DNA from: Ciona savignyi
Taxonomy: Eukaryota; Chordata; Ascidiacea; Phlebobranchia; Cionidae
Direction of reading: 5' to 3'
Length of the DNA: 64,000 nt
Assembly (NCBI GenBank): GCA_000149265.1
Contig: CH002647.1
Location: 448,017-512,016, forward strand
The stretch's first letter is position 1. Every line of letters begins with the position of its first letter. A program made the translations under genes and the position numbers. The notes under the pieces are model-generated. The model had not been told where the DNA came from, searched no databases, and saw nothing but the letters and a program-made list of their open reading frames with translations. Below, piece after piece: positions 62,201-64,000 of this stretch.

Positions 62201-63231
62201 ATCCCAAATTTAAACGTAAACTTAAATTTCTGCTTAATCAGAATGATTTAAACTTAAACCCAATTATCATAATCATTGTTAACAACCCAATGACATTAAG
62301 AAGCATGTTTGCAACCCCAACAAAAACAACGAATTTACGACAGCGGTGAAAAGGAGCAGATTACAAGCGTCTCACCTGTCCATGGGAGATGTGAGGGTGG
62401 TGAGCAGGTGTGGACGCATGACATGGAGGTCCTGGCACTGGGCTTCCTTGCTGTGGAGAAGCCTGCACATAACACAATACGTTTACATGCAATTATTGCA
62501 TTACATATTAGAAGTATCATGTGTAAAGAGATTAATACATGCTGTGAAGATCACAGTAATCTCTGACCGCGTATATATGGATGTGAACACAGAGGTCAAA
62601 AAGTTTTCTTACTTACTTACAAACACAATCACTTAACATTTATGGGTATGTTAGAAATTAAAAGTTAACCATTAAAAAAACTATATAGAATTAAATTGGT
62701 CAACACTGTTTGTAAACGAATTAAATTGGACAACACTGTTTGTGAACCATTAGTCTTAAAAGTGCATTCCCGACAGTAATGAGAGGAGATCCAAAACAAG
62801 CAAATATAGAAGAGCGAAGAGTTGTTCATTAATTAGTGTCAACTGTTACTTTTATTAGCGCTAACAACTATAGAGTAGCACTTGAAATATGTCTGTATAG
62901 ACATTTACTTAACAAAACATGGGCCTTTGTGGTTTGTTGACGCTTAAATATTCCAGTGCGAAAATTTTTTTTCAAAAGTTTATAAATTAAGCTTTTATTT
63001 GCCATTTCACAGTATTTTGTTACTTACCTGAAGCTAAGATATTCATTTATATAATAAAATGTCAAAAACACAAATTTAAAATTGCAAGGAGACACATTTG
63101 GGTAAAGAATGATTGAGATAGAAAACTACAGTGCTTACCATACTTGAATAATCATGCGCACACACTTGGATAAGACGCGGATTGCTCTGAGGTATGCCTT
63201 CATTTGGTGAGTGAAAACTGTCCTCGTAAAC
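56260..63231 (-). CDS. FOXJ2/3: FoxJ2/3 transcription factor, C-terminal exons (partial)
   Basis: Nine coding exons on the minus strand: 63231-63139, 62462-62376, 61872-61776, 61514-61415, 61128-60908, 60478-60350, 60127-59948, 57050-56984 and 56338-56260; 350 residues to the stop, all in phase. The diagnostic C-terminal FOXJ2/FOXJ3 block is clear: CLRQSCRLAQSHNWSEVDFS, DLIENMQQADQKNWQLDQQ, DLCGSLNNFFQQSG, and the acidic end DDFDWDTIL, corresponding to DDFDWDSIV in FOXJ3. Further upstream, LEDLSASFRSIYKTVF also fits the family. The forkhead DNA-binding domain is not in the window; its exons must lie beyond 64,000. A single gene ancestral to vertebrate FOXJ2 and FOXJ3 is the simplest reading. 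The acceptor of exon 60478 is GAG, chosen because the nearest CAG would bring in a stop. The largest intron (57051-59947) holds a hairpin and a SINE. Confidence 0.93.
57474..57519. repeat. Perfect 20-bp inverted repeat (hairpin)
   Basis: CTGTTCGTATTTTGTGTGAA, a 6-nt spacer TTTTGT, then the exact reverse complement. Lies in the large FoxJ2/3 intron. Confidence 0.9.
57525..57730 (+). repeat. Dispersed repeat, related to 61570
   Basis: GAGGGAGGAAAG, CACTAACCCTAACTCAATAA and TTTTCCTGATTTAACTTTCA follow the order seen at 61570-61770 and less clearly at 19755-19960. Diverged. Confidence 0.4.
58675..58770 (-). repeat. Diverged tRNA-derived SINE head
   Basis: On the minus strand: AATTAACATGATCATTATAC, TGTACAAAAACGTTCTTAGG and ACGATCCCATCATG follow the order of the SINE head with many changes. 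Confidence 0.45.
61570..61775 (+). repeat. Dispersed repeat with ACTAACCCTAACTC core
   Basis: GGAGGGAAAATACCAAAG, TAACCCTGCCCTGAACACTA, CAAAACTAACCCTAACTC, TTTCCCTCAGATTTCCC and CCTCCTTTTATTGCCCCC. Fills most of the intron between FoxJ exons 61872 and 61514. Copies at 19755 and 57525. Confidence 0.55.
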
Positions 63232-64000
63232 CTAAATGCGTCAAAACGGGTCATTTAAAAATTTAAATGGAAGATAACACAAGCAAATTTAAACAACACT
63301 ATTGATAATGCCATGCCACATGGCAAAACTTTTGTTTGTGTATTTATTTTTAACAGTTGCCCAATGATAAAAACTACTGACCATACTATAATAAGTATAA
63401 AACAGGCTATTTGGTTGACATTAAAATTCATCAATTACATACCCACTGTCGAAACCAAAACCAAAACCAAATTTTTAACTATAGGCCTAATCATTAAAAA
63501 ATCAGCATAAAAGCATAAGTTGATGAAAGCAAAAGGTGGCAAGAAATGTATAAAGCTACCAAAAATACAATGTTTTAAAAAGAAAGTTAAAAATAAAGCG
63601 CAAAACCTTCTAATGCAATAAACCCTTAAATCGTTATAAAAGAGTTATACAGTTATAAAAAAGCGCAACAATCTGAAGGCATTTCCAGTTCCAATCACCT
63701 ACTGTTTCTGTTTGTAGAGTTCCAAAAATATTTACATTAGAACCATGTAGATATGAGTGACTAACACAACCAATAAGGACAAAGCAAACACATAGATCTA
63801 ACATATGTTGTCAGACAGACACATGGGTGATCAGCCACTAATTGAATATAGAGCACCTTACCAGCATACCTTTACAACTGGAAACACAGAAATACAACTC
63901 AATGGAAAATCTTTCACATTTGGGTACACAAGAGACAACACTAAAAAAATAAAAACCGCGAATAGCTGCATGCAATAAATGGTTTAAAAGGTAACCACAG
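63232..64000. other. FoxJ2/3 intron running off the window
   Basis: AT-rich sequence upstream (minus strand) of the first visible FoxJ exon. I see no further exon with convincing splice sites and family resemblance. Confidence 0.5.

Noticed and set aside
1-64000. CRISPR arrays, bacterial operons, rRNA
   Set aside because: No regularly spaced direct repeats, no ribosome-binding-site-led gene strings and no rRNA sequence; the window is intron-bearing animal DNA.

Overview
The window looks like nuclear DNA of a tunicate, most likely Ciona. It is AT-rich, with compact multi-exon genes and short introns closed by good GT-AG sites. It holds single-copy chordate families (FoxJ2/3, SNX10/11, extracellular GPx, FABP, tandem cytidine deaminases) and many short tRNA-derived SINEs. 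The species call is an inference from gene content and repeat style; no database was searched. Exon structures were built by hand from splice sites, reading phase and family resemblance, so UTRs and some starts are provisional.

Layout. 1-0.7 kb: 5' end of a secreted-protein gene (minus strand). 2.6-4.1 kb: single-pass membrane protein with PPxY motifs (minus). 4.1-10.1 kb: no gene recognised; SINEs and a possible decayed coding stretch. 10.2-12.0 kb: extracellular glutathione peroxidase with an in-frame UGA for selenocysteine (minus). 15.2-23.8 kb: eleven-exon secreted protein with a Cys-rich module, an Ig domain, a second Cys-rich module and three EGF domains (plus). 25.0-27.2 kb: four-exon tetraspan protein (minus), convergent with the previous gene. 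28.8-32.6 kb: 762-residue protein with a YAP/FAM181-type TEAD-binding motif (minus). 37.2-40.4 kb: SNX10/11-type PX protein with a long C-terminal extension (minus). 41-46 kb: gene-poor and rich in transposon insertions. 46.3-48.0 kb: four-exon FABP gene (plus). 48.5-55.2 kb: three cytidine deaminase genes in tandem (plus). 56.3-63.2 kb: last nine coding exons of a FoxJ2/3 gene (minus); its forkhead exons lie beyond the right edge.

Mobile DNA. Three non-autonomous hAT-type elements have perfect 8-bp target duplications (34.3, 43.1 and 52.7 kb), and two older hAT-like relics lie nearby. One element looks PIF/Harbinger-like (44.1 kb). About nineteen SINE pieces occur in introns and intergenic DNA. 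Some are a bare tRNA-like head, while others join different heads to one shared body.

The genes do not form a pathway. The clearest functional cluster is the deaminase tandem, where copies 2 and 3 share a nearly identical first exon but diverged later exons, pointing to gene conversion. The strongest biological leads are the selenoprotein GPx, the repeated unnamed Cys-rich module in the Ig/EGF protein, and the TEAD-binding motif in an otherwise unrecognised disordered protein.
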